NCBI GenBank assembly: GCA_021531795.1
Contig: JADYUL010000001.1
Span: 124,001-188,000, forward strand
Reading direction: 5' to 3'
Source of the DNA: Lacrimispora saccharolytica
Lineage (GTDB): Bacteria; Bacillota; Clostridia; Lachnospirales; Lachnospiraceae
Length of the DNA stretch: 64,000 nt
This document shows, one piece after another, positions 17,381 through 26,591 of this stretch; position 1 is the stretch's first letter, and each line of letters starts with the position of its first letter. Below the pieces are notes generated by a model that worked only from the letters and a program-made list of their open reading frames with translations, had not been told where the DNA came from and ran no database searches. The position numbers were made by a program, and so were the translations under genes.

Positions 17381-19084
17381 ATGATGAGATCAATGTATTC
17401 TGGTGTTGCAGGTCTTAAGACCCACCAGACCAAGATGGACGTTATCGGTAATAATATTGCCAACGTCAACACAGTAGCCTACAAATCTCAGTCGGTTACT
17501 TTTTCTGAACTTATGTATCAGACAACCCAGGCTGCTTCAGGTGCCAATGCCGCATCCGGAACAGCAGGTATCAATGCCCGCCAGATAGGTCTTGGTGTTA
17601 AGACCGGTGCCATCAACACGGCAATCGATTCGCAGGGTGCTTCACAGACAACCAACAACCCGTTTGATATCAGAATTACAGGAGATGCATTCTTTGTTGT
17701 ATCAGACGGTTCCAATAATTTCTTCACACGTGACGGTTCATTCTACGTTGACGGTCTCGGCAACCTTGCCATGACTTCTAACGGATACAACGTAATGGGC
17801 TGGGGCGTTGATGAGTCTACAGGTGACATTAAGCAGGACACTGTAAAAGCGCTCCGTATTATGTCTGCGGAGAATATGACATATGAGCCTGAGGCAACAA
17901 CCAAGGCAACAGTATCGGGAATTTTGGATAAGAATGATACAAGCTTAACATCTACATCCGGCAAGATTATGAATCTGATGTTCTATGACAAGCTGGGTTA
18001 TGCATATACTGCCAAGTTCAATGTGAAGAATACCGATGCTGACGGAACATATACAGTTCAGCTTGCGTCAATCATTGATTCAGAGAATAATGTTGTGGTT
18101 GATGGTTCTAACAGGTCGCTTATTGATGGCGTAGATTCGGCTGAAGTTGACAAGACAACAACTCTGTCGCTTGTTCAGGGATATTCATGGGATGAGACAA
18201 CTACTCCTCCAAAACTTAATTCTGTAGAAATAGATATGGGTAATATGACGAACGATAAGTGGGAGTTTCTTGCCAAGGCGTACGGATTTAATAATGTTGA
18301 CGAATTTAAGTCGATTAAGTTCAGTGTTCAGGATCCGACTGATGCTTCTGAGACGATAGAATTCGGTATAGAGGACTATTTTAAGAAAAAAGAGTTTACT
18401 CTTAAAGACAACTCAAAAAGCAACGCAAGAGTTCTCGCAGGAGCTACAAATGGAAATCTCCAGAATGACGGAGTTGAAGCGCAGAAGATAAATTTGAAAG
18501 GAGCAGTCCTTCTTCATTACGATCCGGCAACCGGTAAGTTCAACGGAATCGCAGGAAAAGGAGCTGAGAAGGCTAACATCAATCTTATTCTTTCGGCTGT
18601 AAGTGAGAATTTTGAGGATGTTTCGGTAGACTTCTCCAAGACTACAATGTTCAACAATTCGGGCGTATCTACAATGACAGCTTCAAGCGGTGACAACGAG
18701 AAGCTCGGAGCGGGACGTAAGCTTGGTAACATGAGCGGCGTTACCATCCAGCAGGATGGTAGAATATATGCCTCATATGACAACGGTATGTCAAGACTAC
18801 TCGGACAGATTGCTGCAGCAACCTTCGCCAATGCTTCGGGTCTTATGAAGGAGGGAGATAACCTTTATGCTGCAAGTCAGAACTCAGGCGAATTCGATGG
18901 AATCGGTGTTGAGGTTACAACAGGTGGCGGATACATGACAACAGGAGTTCTCGAGATGTCTAACGTAGACCTTTCGGCAGAGTTCACAGAGATGATCACA
19001 ACACAGAGAGGCTTCCAGGCCAACTCACGAATCATCACAGTATCCGATACGCTTCTTGAAGAACTCGTTAATCTTAAGAGATAA
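17381..19084 (+). CDS. flgE: Flagellar hook protein FlgE
   Basis: Hook subunit, 567 residues. The N-terminal MMRSMYSGVAGLKTHQTKMDVIGNN rod/hook motif and the C-terminal NVDLSAEFTEMITTQRGFQANSR signature are both intact. It is much longer than Bacillus FlgG-like hook protein because of large surface domains between about residues 150 and 480. AGGAGG lies 8 bases before the ATG; initiation at ATG 17384 is equally possible. The gene is flanked on both sides by RNA hairpins. Confidence 0.96.
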   Translation: MMRSMYSGVAGLKTHQTKMDVIGNNIANVNTVAYKSQSVTFSELMYQTTQAASGANAASGTAGINARQIGLGVKTGAINTAIDSQGASQTTNNPFDIRITGDAFFVVSDGSNNFFTRDGSFYVDGLGNLAMTSNGYNVMGWGVDESTGDIKQDTVKALRIMSAENMTYEPEATTKATVSGILDKNDTSLTSTSGKIMNLMFYDKLGYAYTAKFNVKNTDADGTYTVQLASIIDSENNVVVDGSNRSLIDGVDSAEVDKTTTLSLVQGYSWDETTTPPKLNSVEIDMGNMTNDKWEFLAKAYGFNNVDEFKSIKFSVQDPTDASETIEFGIEDYFKKKEFTLKDNSKSNARVLAGATNGNLQNDGVEAQKINLKGAVLLHYDPATGKFNGIAGKGAEKANINLILSAVSENFEDVSVDFSKTTMFNNSGVSTMTASSGDNEKLGAGRKLGNMSGVTIQQDGRIYASYDNGMSRLLGQIAAATFANASGLMKEGDNLYAASQNSGEFDGIGVEVTTGGGYMTTGVLEMSNVDLSAEFTEMITTQRGFQANSRIITVSDTLLEELVNLKR

Positions 19085-19088
19085 TTAG

Positions 19089-19135
19089 CTATATGACTTA
19101 ACTGGCAGGGGTGTTCCCTGCCATAAGTCATATAG
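19089..19135 (+). other. Long RNA hairpin between flgE and flbD
   Basis: A perfect 12-bp outer stem (19089-19100 with 19124-19135), a small internal loop, then a 7-bp GC-rich inner stem (GGCAGGG 19104-19110 with CCCTGCC 19116-19122) and a 5-base loop. No T-run follows, so it is not a standard intrinsic terminator. It may protect the 3' end of flgE mRNA or mark a processing site. Confidence 0.7.
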
Positions 19136-19162
19136 GGCATACGCACTTTGGACAATAAAATT

Positions 19163-19363
19163 ATGATAGAGATTACCAAACTGAACGGTACGAGAATACT
19201 GATTAATCCTGATCTGATTGAGATTATTGAGAGTACTCCCGATACCGTTATTTCGCTTACTACAGGTCGCAAAATAATTGTAAAAGAAAGTAGACAAGAG
19301 ATTAATAATTTAGTAAAATCGTATAGAAAGGAAATTTCTGCTTCGACGGATTTTTGTGAGTAA
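19163..19363 (+). CDS. flbD: FlbD family flagellar protein
   Basis: A small protein (66 residues from ATG 19163) with the core MIEITKLNGTRILINPDLIE and TPDTVISLTTGRKI, the same as YlzI/FlbD of Bacillus, which also follows the hook gene. A TTG at 19148 would add five residues; the ATG is preferred because homologues begin at MIE. The upstream hairpin leaves no strong ribosome binding site, only TTGGA. The role in the motor is unknown. Confidence 0.85.
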   Translation: MIEITKLNGTRILINPDLIEIIESTPDTVISLTTGRKIIVKESRQEINNLVKSYRKEISASTDFCE

Positions 19364-19401
19364 TTACTAAATTTTGAGAAGTGGGGAAGAGGGGCATTAT
19401 T

Positions 19402-20196
19402 GTGGATTTAGCTACCATTATAGGCTTAGTATTATGCTTCGCATTATGTATCTTCGGAATCACTTACGGTAACGGATTTGGAGTTATTGAGAACTTCGTT
19501 GATGTACCATCCATATTGATTACCTTTGGTGGATCGTTCATGTGTATCCTCGCATCGTACTCCATCCCTGAATACATAGCGGGACTTAAGTCTATAACCC
19601 TTACGTTTAAGACATCCACCCAGGATGTATCATCAGTCATAAAGAAGATTATCGAGCTCTCCAACGTGGCCCGTAAGGAGGGCTTATTGTCGTTAGAGGA
19701 AGCGGCGGCCGAGCTTGACGATCCGTTTATGAAGAAGGGTATTCTGCTTATTGTTGACGGTACTGACCCTGAGCTTGTAAGAGGAATTATGGAGACCGAG
19801 ATGGTTAATATAGACGGCAGACACAGAACTAAAATTGGTTTCTGGGAGAACCTCGGAGCCATGGGTCCTGCCTGGGGTATGATCGGAACACTGATCGGTC
19901 TTATTAATATGCTTCAGAAGATGGATGATCCTTCGGCAATCGGACCGGCAATGTCGGTTGCTTTGCTGACCACCTTGTACGGTTCACTGCTTGCCAACTG
20001 GATTTGTGCTCCGGTAGCTGCTAAGCTTAAGAGCCGTAACGAGGAAGAGATACAGGTCAAGGAAATCATGATAGAAGGTCTGCTCTCAATTCAGGCAGGT
20101 GAGAACCCCAGAGTTATTGAAGAGAAACTTAAGTCATTCCTGTCTCCGGGATCAAGAAATGCTATGAATCCTGAAGGAGGTGAGATGGATGGCTAA
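19402..20196 (+). CDS. motA: Flagellar stator protein MotA
   Basis: Proton-channel stator subunit (with MotB) that drives rotation. About 264 residues from GTG 19402; another GTG at 19381 is in frame, but GAGGGG at 19389-19394 favours 19402. It has four membrane helices, the cytoplasmic loop between helices 2 and 3, and conserved GPAWGMIGTLIGLI in helix 3. In B. subtilis motAB are outside the fla/che operon, whereas here they are inside. Confidence 0.95.
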   Translation: MDLATIIGLVLCFALCIFGITYGNGFGVIENFVDVPSILITFGGSFMCILASYSIPEYIAGLKSITLTFKTSTQDVSSVIKKIIELSNVARKEGLLSLEEAAAELDDPFMKKGILLIVDGTDPELVRGIMETEMVNIDGRHRTKIGFWENLGAMGPAWGMIGTLIGLINMLQKMDDPSAIGPAMSVALLTTLYGSLLANWICAPVAAKLKSRNEEEIQVKEIMIEGLLSIQAGENPRVIEEKLKSFLSPGSRNAMNPEGGEMDG

Positions 20197-21016
20197 GAGA
20201 AAGCCTGAGGAAGCTCCCAAGGGTGCACCGGCATGGCAAAGTACCTTCGCCGATTTGATGAACCTTCTGTTGTGCTTCTTTGTATTGCTTTTCTCAATGT
20301 CTTCCATTGATGCCGAGAAGTTTCAGGAGATAGCTTCTTCATTCAGCAACACCTTCAGCATCTTCTCGTCGGGAGGTTCTTCTTTCGATGACGGATTGCT
20401 GATCAGTAACGGTATCAGCCAGCTTAACAATCTGGATAAATATATCAATAATACCGGAGCGGCTGCTGACAGTTCTTCCACAACCAACAAGCTTGATAAG
20501 GAAGATTCGAATGCAGACGATGTCAAGGAAGCCTACGAGAAGGAACAGCTGGAAGCGAGCGAGCAACTGGCAGAGAAGGTAAGTGAGGCACTGGTAGAGA
20601 ACAATGTTGATAAGGATGTTGATATTGATTTCACATCTCAGTATGTACAGCTGACACTTAAGGGAAGCATTCTGTTTGATTCCGGTTCTGCAACACTTAG
20701 AGAGGACGCGCTTCCACTGATATCTAAGGTTGCAATGATTCTTGAGAGGTATTCCGAGAGTACAATCGAGATAGAAGGTCATACGGACAATGTACCCATT
20801 AATACCAGTCACTTTGAGAGCAATGATGTATTGAGCTCATACAGAGCTCTTGCCATGTTTGATTATCTGGTAGAGAATACATCACTTGACCCTGCCATGA
20901 TAAAACATTCCGGCAGAGGTGAATATATTCCGGTAGCGGACAACAGTACACCGGAAGGCAGAGCTAAGAACAGAAGAATTGAGATTAAGATATATAACAA
21001 CCTTAGCTCAGAGTAG
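20189..21016 (+). CDS. motB: Flagellar stator protein MotB
   Basis: Peptidoglycan-anchored stator partner. The 275-residue protein has one N-terminal membrane helix with the proton-binding aspartate at D22 (TFADLMNLLLCFF), a linker and a C-terminal OmpA-like peptidoglycan-binding domain (IEIEGHTDNVPI; GRAKNRRIEIKI). ATG 20189 is set by AAGGAGGTG, overlapping motA by 8 bases. Confidence 0.96.
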   Translation: MAKRKPEEAPKGAPAWQSTFADLMNLLLCFFVLLFSMSSIDAEKFQEIASSFSNTFSIFSSGGSSFDDGLLISNGISQLNNLDKYINNTGAAADSSSTTNKLDKEDSNADDVKEAYEKEQLEASEQLAEKVSEALVENNVDKDVDIDFTSQYVQLTLKGSILFDSGSATLREDALPLISKVAMILERYSESTIEIEGHTDNVPINTSHFESNDVLSSYRALAMFDYLVENTSLDPAMIKHSGRGEYIPVADNSTPEGRAKNRRIEIKIYNNLSSE

Positions 21017-21028
21017 GGGAAAGGAATT

Positions 21029-21550
21029 ATGAAGAAGAATTTACTGTCGGTTATTATTCTGGCACTGCTTGTAGTGAATATTGTGCTTACATCGATAATG
21101 ATGGTATCTGTTATGGGTACCATGAAGAAGAGTTCCAAACTCATCGATGGTATCAGCTCCGCACTTGCCTTAGAGGTGAATGAGACGGGCGCCGCAGGTT
21201 CAGAAGAAGCGAGTGAAGTTGCAATGGAGGATCTTGTTGTATACAAGATAGAGGATGAGATGACAATTCCTCTTGCCAAGGGCGATGATGGAGAGAGTCA
21301 TTTCTGTTTGGTAAGTGTTTCGCTTTCTCTTAATTCCAAGGATGACGATTATGAGAAGTACGGAACGACAATTGCAGATAAGGAAGACCTGATTAAGGGC
21401 GAGATTAATGCCGTGATCGGATCACATACTCTTGAGGAGGCCGCAGCTAATCAGGATATTCTCAGAGAAGAGATTCTTGAAAAAATCAGAAAGATGTATA
21501 ATTCCGACTTTGTATACAATGTTGTATTCAGAGAAATCGTATTCCAATAA
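21029..21550 (+). CDS. fliL: Flagellar basal body-associated protein FliL
   Basis: 173 residues with one N-terminal membrane helix and a FliL-like extracytoplasmic domain ending DFVYNVVFREIVFQ, where FliL usually ends in a similar FTEFVVQ strand. It sits between motB and fliM. FliL forms rings around stators in other bacteria. Confidence 0.9.
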   Translation: MKKNLLSVIILALLVVNIVLTSIMMVSVMGTMKKSSKLIDGISSALALEVNETGAAGSEEASEVAMEDLVVYKIEDEMTIPLAKGDDGESHFCLVSVSLSLNSKDDDYEKYGTTIADKEDLIKGEINAVIGSHTLEEAAANQDILREEILEKIRKMYNSDFVYNVVFREIVFQ

Positions 21551-21586
21551 CATTTGGAAAATCTACTGACGGGGAGGTGAGCCTGC

Positions 21587-22567
21587 TTGGGTGAGGTATT
21601 ATCTCAGAGCGAGATAGACAGCTTGTTAGCTGCCTTGAGTACCGGTGAGTTAGATGCTGAAGAGATATCCAAGAAGGATGAGAAGCAGGTTCGCAACTAT
21701 GATTTTGCCCGTCCTGCCAAGTTCTCCAAAGAGCATTTACGTACATTAGAGATTATATATGAGCATTATGGCAGACTGTTATCAACTAACCTGCCATTGT
21801 ATCTTAGGAAGAGCGTTCAGGTATCGGTTGCCAGTTCCGAGACAGTAATATTCTCGGAGTTCTCCAATGCACTTTCTAATCCGGTCATACTCGGAATCGT
21901 TGATTTTCAGCCCTTGAAGGGCCAGATAATTATAGAGTTGGCATCTAACCTTGGATTTGCCATGATAGACAGAATGCTTGGCGGACAGGGAGTGCCGATA
22001 GACAGGGAGAGAGATTTCTCGGATATAGAGATGGTTATCCTTGAGAAAATCATGGTGCTGTGTATGCAGCTGATGAAGGACCCCTGGAAGAACGTAGTGG
22101 ATATAGATCCCTATCTGGAGAGGATAGAGACCAATCCGCAGTTTGCTCAGATTATAGCGCCGAATGACATGATAGCTATTGTCACGATGAACGTGAAGAT
22201 AGGCGATGTCGAAGGCTTCATGAACATATGTCTTCCATTTGTGACAGTGGAGGATGTTATGGATAAGCTGAATACCAAGTTCTGGTATTCAACTATGAGA
22301 GAGAGCTCGGGTGAGGATTATTCACATTACGTCGAAGCAATGATCAGACGTGTGGATGTTCCCGTTAAGGCGCTGCTTGGAAAGAGTACCATAACCGTGA
22401 ATGATTTCGTCAATCTTCAGGTTGGAGATATTATCAGACTTGATACAAGTGAGACTGATGAGATGGACGTTTACGTGGGTAATATTAAGAAATTTAAGGC
22501 TATGCCGGGTAAGAATGGTGAGAACTATGCTGTCCGGGTTACATCAGTCATAAGAGAGGAGGAATAG
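21587..22567 (+). CDS. fliM: Flagellar motor switch protein FliM
   Basis: C-ring protein that receives CheY-P. The 326 residues start MGEVLSQSEIDSLL, the CheY-binding EIDALL-type motif, followed by the CheC-like middle domain and a C-terminal FliN-like domain. The start is TTG, supported by GGGGAGGTGA at 21571-21580. fliY follows after 4 bases. Confidence 0.96.
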   Translation: MGEVLSQSEIDSLLAALSTGELDAEEISKKDEKQVRNYDFARPAKFSKEHLRTLEIIYEHYGRLLSTNLPLYLRKSVQVSVASSETVIFSEFSNALSNPVILGIVDFQPLKGQIIIELASNLGFAMIDRMLGGQGVPIDRERDFSDIEMVILEKIMVLCMQLMKDPWKNVVDIDPYLERIETNPQFAQIIAPNDMIAIVTMNVKIGDVEGFMNICLPFVTVEDVMDKLNTKFWYSTMRESSGEDYSHYVEAMIRRVDVPVKALLGKSTITVNDFVNLQVGDIIRLDTSETDEMDVYVGNIKKFKAMPGKNGENYAVRVTSVIREEE

Positions 22568-22571
22568 AAGC

Positions 22572-23825
22572 ATGGATGGTGGTATTTTATCTCAGGACGA
22601 GATAAATGCGCTGCTAAGCGGTATGGCTTCGGGTGAGCCGATACCGGAAACACCTGCAGCCCCAGAACCGGCACCTAAAGCTGATCCATCACCTTCGTAC
22701 GCTCCGACTTTCGGAGATGTTACGCTGAGTGACATGGAGAAGGATGCGATAGGTGAAGTGGCCAATATTAGCATGGGAACATCCGCAACTACTCTATTTT
22801 CCCTTGTTAATAAAAAAGTATATATTACAACTCCTGTTGTAGACCTTTGTACATGGAAGGAACTTCAGGAGGAGAGCAAGAAGCCTTGTGTCTTTATCCA
22901 GATTAAGTACACCTGTGGACTTGACGGTTCCAATATACTGATCCTGTCAGAACAGGATGTTAAGGTGATTACCGATCTGATGATGGGTGGAGACGGTACC
23001 AATGTAGAAGGTGAGCTCAGTGAACTTCATCTGAGCGCCATTTCAGAGGCTATGAACCAGATGATGGGTTCATCGGCAACCTCGCTTTCGACAATGCTTG
23101 GTAAGATGATAGACATTTCACCGCCGATTGCTAATCTTGTGGATATGCAGGATGGTAATACAGACGGAACCAATGTGGCAGACTTCTTAGCAGGAACCTT
23201 TGTAAAGATTTCATTCAGGATGCAGATTGATGAGCTTGTGGACAGCACGATATTACAGCTGTATCCGGTAGAGTTTGCCAAGGAAATTGTTCAGACCTTC
23301 TTAGGTGGAGATCTGATAATGCCTGAGGAAGAACCGGCCAAAGAGCCCGAACCTACCGTAGAGGCATATGTTCCTCCGGTTGTTACGCCGACACCGCAGC
23401 CTGAAGCTGTTCAGCCTGCAAGTACACCGGTAGCACCACCTCCGGTGAATATGGCAGCGCAGATGCAGCCGCAGCAGCCTGTCTATACCGGAATGCCAAT
23501 GTATGGAATGCCGCAGCAGCCACAGGCACCGATGAATTATCAGCAGGCACAATTCCAGAGCTTCCAAGGCAATGTCGCTGCAGTACCGGGTAATGAGAAT
23601 ATTGGGCTCATTATGGATGTACCGCTGGAGGTTACAGTTGAACTGGGAAGAACCAGGAAATCTATTTCAGAGATTCTTGACTTTGCTCCCGGCACTATCA
23701 TTGAGCTTGATAAGATAGCCGGAGAGCCCATAGATGTTTTGGTTAACGGTAAATTCGTAGCCAAGGGTGAAGTTGTTGTTATTGAGGAAAGTTTTGGTAT
23801 TCGTGTAACTGAAATTACCAAGTAG
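22572..23825 (+). CDS. fliY: Motor switch phosphatase FliY (FliN-type)
   Basis: C-ring component that both builds the switch and dephosphorylates CheY-P. The 417-residue protein has an N-terminal CheY-binding motif (LSQDEINALLSG), a CheC-type domain with two E-x2-N sites (EVAN and EAMN), and a long Pro/Gln-rich linker (about 245-330). A FliN domain follows (VPLEVTVELGRTRKSI). The linker is longer than in B. subtilis FliY. Confidence 0.95.
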   Translation: MDGGILSQDEINALLSGMASGEPIPETPAAPEPAPKADPSPSYAPTFGDVTLSDMEKDAIGEVANISMGTSATTLFSLVNKKVYITTPVVDLCTWKELQEESKKPCVFIQIKYTCGLDGSNILILSEQDVKVITDLMMGGDGTNVEGELSELHLSAISEAMNQMMGSSATSLSTMLGKMIDISPPIANLVDMQDGNTDGTNVADFLAGTFVKISFRMQIDELVDSTILQLYPVEFAKEIVQTFLGGDLIMPEEEPAKEPEPTVEAYVPPVVTPTPQPEAVQPASTPVAPPPVNMAAQMQPQQPVYTGMPMYGMPQQPQAPMNYQQAQFQSFQGNVAAVPGNENIGLIMDVPLEVTVELGRTRKSISEILDFAPGTIIELDKIAGEPIDVLVNGKFVAKGEVVVIEESFGIRVTEITK

Positions 23826-23842
23826 AAGGATAGGAGTAAAAT

Positions 23843-24205
23843 ATGGCAAAGAACATTTTAATCTGCGATGATGCGGCATTCATGAGAATGATGATTAAGG
23901 ACATCCTGACAAAGAATGGCTATAATGTTGCAGGAGAGGCAGAGAACGGAGCCAAGGGTGTAGAGAAGTATAACGAGCTTAAGCCGGACCTGGTACTTAT
24001 GGATATCACAATGCCCGAGATGGACGGTATTCAGGCACTTAAGGCAATTAAGGCTGCCGATGCAGATGCTAAGGTCATAATGTGTTCTGCAATGGGTCAG
24101 CAGGCGATGGTTATAGAGTCAATCCAGAGCGGTGCCAAGGACTTCATTGTTAAGCCTTTCCAGGCTGACAGAGTATTGGAAGCGGTTAAGAAAGTGGTTG
24201 GATAA
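23843..24205 (+). CDS. cheY: Chemotaxis response regulator CheY
   Basis: Single-domain receiver, 120 residues, phosphorylated by CheA and read by FliM. Acidic residues D9/D10, the phospho-acceptor D54 (LMDITMP) and the conserved lysine in IVKPF are present. Its place between fliY and fliO is as in B. subtilis. It is distinct from the second CheY at 43152. Confidence 0.96.
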   Translation: MAKNILICDDAAFMRMMIKDILTKNGYNVAGEAENGAKGVEKYNELKPDLVLMDITMPEMDGIQALKAIKAADADAKVIMCSAMGQQAMVIESIQSGAKDFIVKPFQADRVLEAVKKVVG

Positions 24206-24645
24206 TGGTTCTGCTTACTGTTGGTGATACAATTGACGGTGTAGCGCAGTTCTTTACCGTCATTGTTATATTTATTCTGGTTCTTGCAGTTACTCTCGGT
24301 GTAACCAGGTGGATAGGGAAATATCAAAGCAGAATCAGTACCGGGAACAATATAGAGGTGCTGGAGTCTGTGAGGATATCACCACAGAGCTATGCTGAGA
24401 TACTGAGAATTGGGAAGAAATATGTGGCTGTAGCCGTGTGTAAGGAGAAGGTTACTCTTCTGTGTGAACTTGATAAGGAAGAGATTGATTTCTCCAAAAC
24501 GGAAGAACAGGCTAGCTTTGCCGGTATCCTCAGTCAGATTGTGAAGACTGACAGTATTATTAAAACCGACGGCACTGTTAATTCCAGACCGCAGTCCGGA
24601 GATGATAAGGATGATAGTTTCAATCCTACGGAAGAAAACAACTAA
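24205..24645 (+). CDS. fliO: Flagellar export component FliO (FliZ-like)
   Basis: 146 residues with one N-terminal membrane helix (about 14-36) and a short cytoplasmic domain (NNIEVLESVRISPQ; YVAVAVCKEKVTLLCEL) typical of FliO. It is coupled to cheY through TAATG and overlaps fliP. FliO helps assemble the FliP-FliR gate. The sequence is poorly conserved and position supports the call. Confidence 0.82.
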   Translation: MVLLTVGDTIDGVAQFFTVIVIFILVLAVTLGVTRWIGKYQSRISTGNNIEVLESVRISPQSYAEILRIGKKYVAVAVCKEKVTLLCELDKEEIDFSKTEEQASFAGILSQIVKTDSIIKTDGTVNSRPQSGDDKDDSFNPTEENN

Positions 24646-25513
24646 ATTATTGAAGATAATATGCCTGCTGCTTGTGGTAGGCATATTGTGTATTCTGCCC
24701 GAAAATCATGCATATGCTGCGGAAACAGCGGATACAATAACAGACGGCAGACTGAATGACGAGCTCACCGGCACCACAAATGAGAGAACCAATATAAGGG
24801 AGCCGGGCAGTGCGGAAAGTGCTGATGATCTTAAGAAGCTTAATGTTGCCAACACGGTAACCGTCACCTATGACAACGGTAACGGCACGCTGAGCGGTCC
24901 GCTTAGGATATTAATTACACTTACATTAATAGCCCTGGCACCCGTTCTTATTATCTGCCTTACAAGCTTTACCAGAATCATAATTGTTCTGCATTTTACA
25001 CGTAATGCACTCAATACACAGACCTCACCCCCGAATCAGGTATTACTGGGGTTAGCGCTTTTTCTGACCTTCTTTATTATGAGTCCTACAATAGCGCAGG
25101 TCAGAACGGAAGCTATCGAACCCTTTGATAAGGGACAGATTACTCAGGAGGAGGCATTCACGGCAGCAATGAAGCCGATTAGGGAGTTCATGTACGGTCA
25201 GACACAGACTAAGGATGTGAAGCTATTCCTAGAGATATCGGGTGATGAGTGGACGGGCAACCTGGAAGATATACCCAACGCCGTTCTTATACCAAGCTTT
25301 ATGCTAAGTGAACTTAGGGTGGGATTTATCATTGGTTTCCTGTTATACATTCCGTTTATCGTAATAGATATGGTTGTTGCATCAACGCTTATGAGTATGG
25401 GTATGATGATGCTCCCGCCTACGACGATTTCCATGCCGTTTAAGATTCTTCTCTTTGTACTTGCAGATGGATGGAATCTGGTTATCGGCAATCTGGTGAG
25501 AACTTTCTACTGA
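24611..25513 (+). CDS. fliP: Flagellar export gate protein FliP
   Basis: Core of the type III export pore. About 300 residues: a cleavable signal peptide-like N-terminus (ends near HAYAAE), an unusual low-complexity stretch of some 60 residues, then the four membrane helices with LTSFTRIIIVLHF and PTTISMPFKILLF typical of FliP. It overlaps fliO by 35 bases. ATG 24602 is an alternative start, but GGAG at 24597 is better placed for 24611. Confidence 0.94.
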   Translation: MIVSILRKKTTKLLKIICLLLVVGILCILPENHAYAAETADTITDGRLNDELTGTTNERTNIREPGSAESADDLKKLNVANTVTVTYDNGNGTLSGPLRILITLTLIALAPVLIICLTSFTRIIIVLHFTRNALNTQTSPPNQVLLGLALFLTFFIMSPTIAQVRTEAIEPFDKGQITQEEAFTAAMKPIREFMYGQTQTKDVKLFLEISGDEWTGNLEDIPNAVLIPSFMLSELRVGFIIGFLLYIPFIVIDMVVASTLMSMGMMMLPPTTISMPFKILLFVLADGWNLVIGNLVRTFY

Positions 25514-25537
25514 TTTATCAATTCGGGGAATTAGTAT

Positions 25538-25807
25538 ATGACGATTAATGATGTAACTGAGATTATGAGCAGTGGTCTCTATACCATAATCATTACAGCG
25601 GCACCGGTTCTACTGGTGTCTCTTGTTATAGGTCTTGTTGTAAGTATTTTCCAAACGGTTACTTCAATTCAGGAGCAGACTCTGACCTTCGTGCCCAAGG
25701 TTATAGGAATCTTCGTGTCACTCATGATTCTGGGACACTGGATGTTGAATAACATGGTTGAGTACATGGCTAATCTGTGGGCGGACTTTACAATATATAT
25801 TAAGTAA
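25538..25807 (+). CDS. fliQ: Flagellar export gate protein FliQ
   Basis: 89 residues with two membrane helices and the conserved SIFQTVTSIQEQTLTFVPKV segment. It lies between fliP and fliR, with fliR starting 1 base after its stop. Confidence 0.95.
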   Translation: MTINDVTEIMSSGLYTIIITAAPVLLVSLVIGLVVSIFQTVTSIQEQTLTFVPKVIGIFVSLMILGHWMLNNMVEYMANLWADFTIYIK

Positions 25808-25808
25808 T

Positions 25809-26591
25809 ATGATAAATCTAGTATTCGATTTGAAGAATCTGGAATATTTTTTGTGTATCCTTATAAGGATTACCGGATTCGTGTTTACAGCCCCTATTTT
25901 TTCGCAGAGAGGAATTCCAAGACAGTTCAAGGTGGTATTTTCGATTTTTCTTGCGGGTCTGATATACGGAACAATGGGTAGTCATTCTAATCTTCAGTAT
26001 CAGACAATATGGGGATATTCCCTCATCATAATTAAAGAAGCAGTGACGGGACTTCTGATTGGACTGTCTGTATCAATATGTACCACCATCGTGGATTTTG
26101 CAGGTAGGATTATTGATATGGAGGCAGGACTTTCCATGGTTAATCTTATGGACCCGTCAACCAATCAGATGGTCAGCGTATCGGGAGCGATATACCAGTA
26201 TGGAGTGATGCTGATGCTTCTGCTTACGGGAATGCACAGATATTTCATCCAGGCTCTTGCAGAGACCTTCGTACTGATACCGGTTAACGGAGCGGTATTC
26301 AATACGGACAAGCTATTGAATGCCATAGTCATGTTCATGAGCGATTATATTAAGATCGGCTTCAGAATCTGTCTGCCGGTATTCGCGGTAATGCTTTTAC
26401 TAAATGCAGTGCTTGGAATTATGGCACGTGTTGCACCACAGATGAATATGTTTTCTGTCGGTATGCAGCTAAAGGTTTTAGTTGGATTATGTGTTATATT
26501 TTTGACTATCGGTATGATGCCGTCGATATCCAACATAATATTCAGAGAGATGAAGGTACTTATTACTACCTTTGTAGACGTAATGACCTAG
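25809..26591 (+). CDS. fliR: Flagellar export gate protein FliR
   Basis: Third pore component, about 260 residues with six predicted membrane helices (RITGFVFTAPIFSQR at the N-terminus). The open frame reaches back to 25758 inside fliQ, but ATG 25809 fits homologues. It has almost no ribosome binding site and is probably translationally coupled to fliQ. Its end overlaps the flhB open frame in the -1 frame; see flhB. Confidence 0.92.
   Translation: MINLVFDLKNLEYFLCILIRITGFVFTAPIFSQRGIPRQFKVVFSIFLAGLIYGTMGSHSNLQYQTIWGYSLIIIKEAVTGLLIGLSVSICTTIVDFAGRIIDMEAGLSMVNLMDPSTNQMVSVSGAIYQYGVMLMLLLTGMHRYFIQALAETFVLIPVNGAVFNTDKLLNAIVMFMSDYIKIGFRICLPVFAVMLLLNAVLGIMARVAPQMNMFSVGMQLKVLVGLCVIFLTIGMMPSISNIIFREMKVLITTFVDVMT

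Noticed and set aside
17316-17402. Short open frame of about 28 codons before and overlapping flgE
   Set aside because: Its supposed ribosome binding site is too far away and the region is better explained by RNA hairpins.
26480-26520. Slippery heptamer for programmed -1 frameshifting in fliR
   Set aside because: ATTTTTG does not obey the X-XXY-YYZ rule in the fliR frame, so frameshifting is left only as one possibility.
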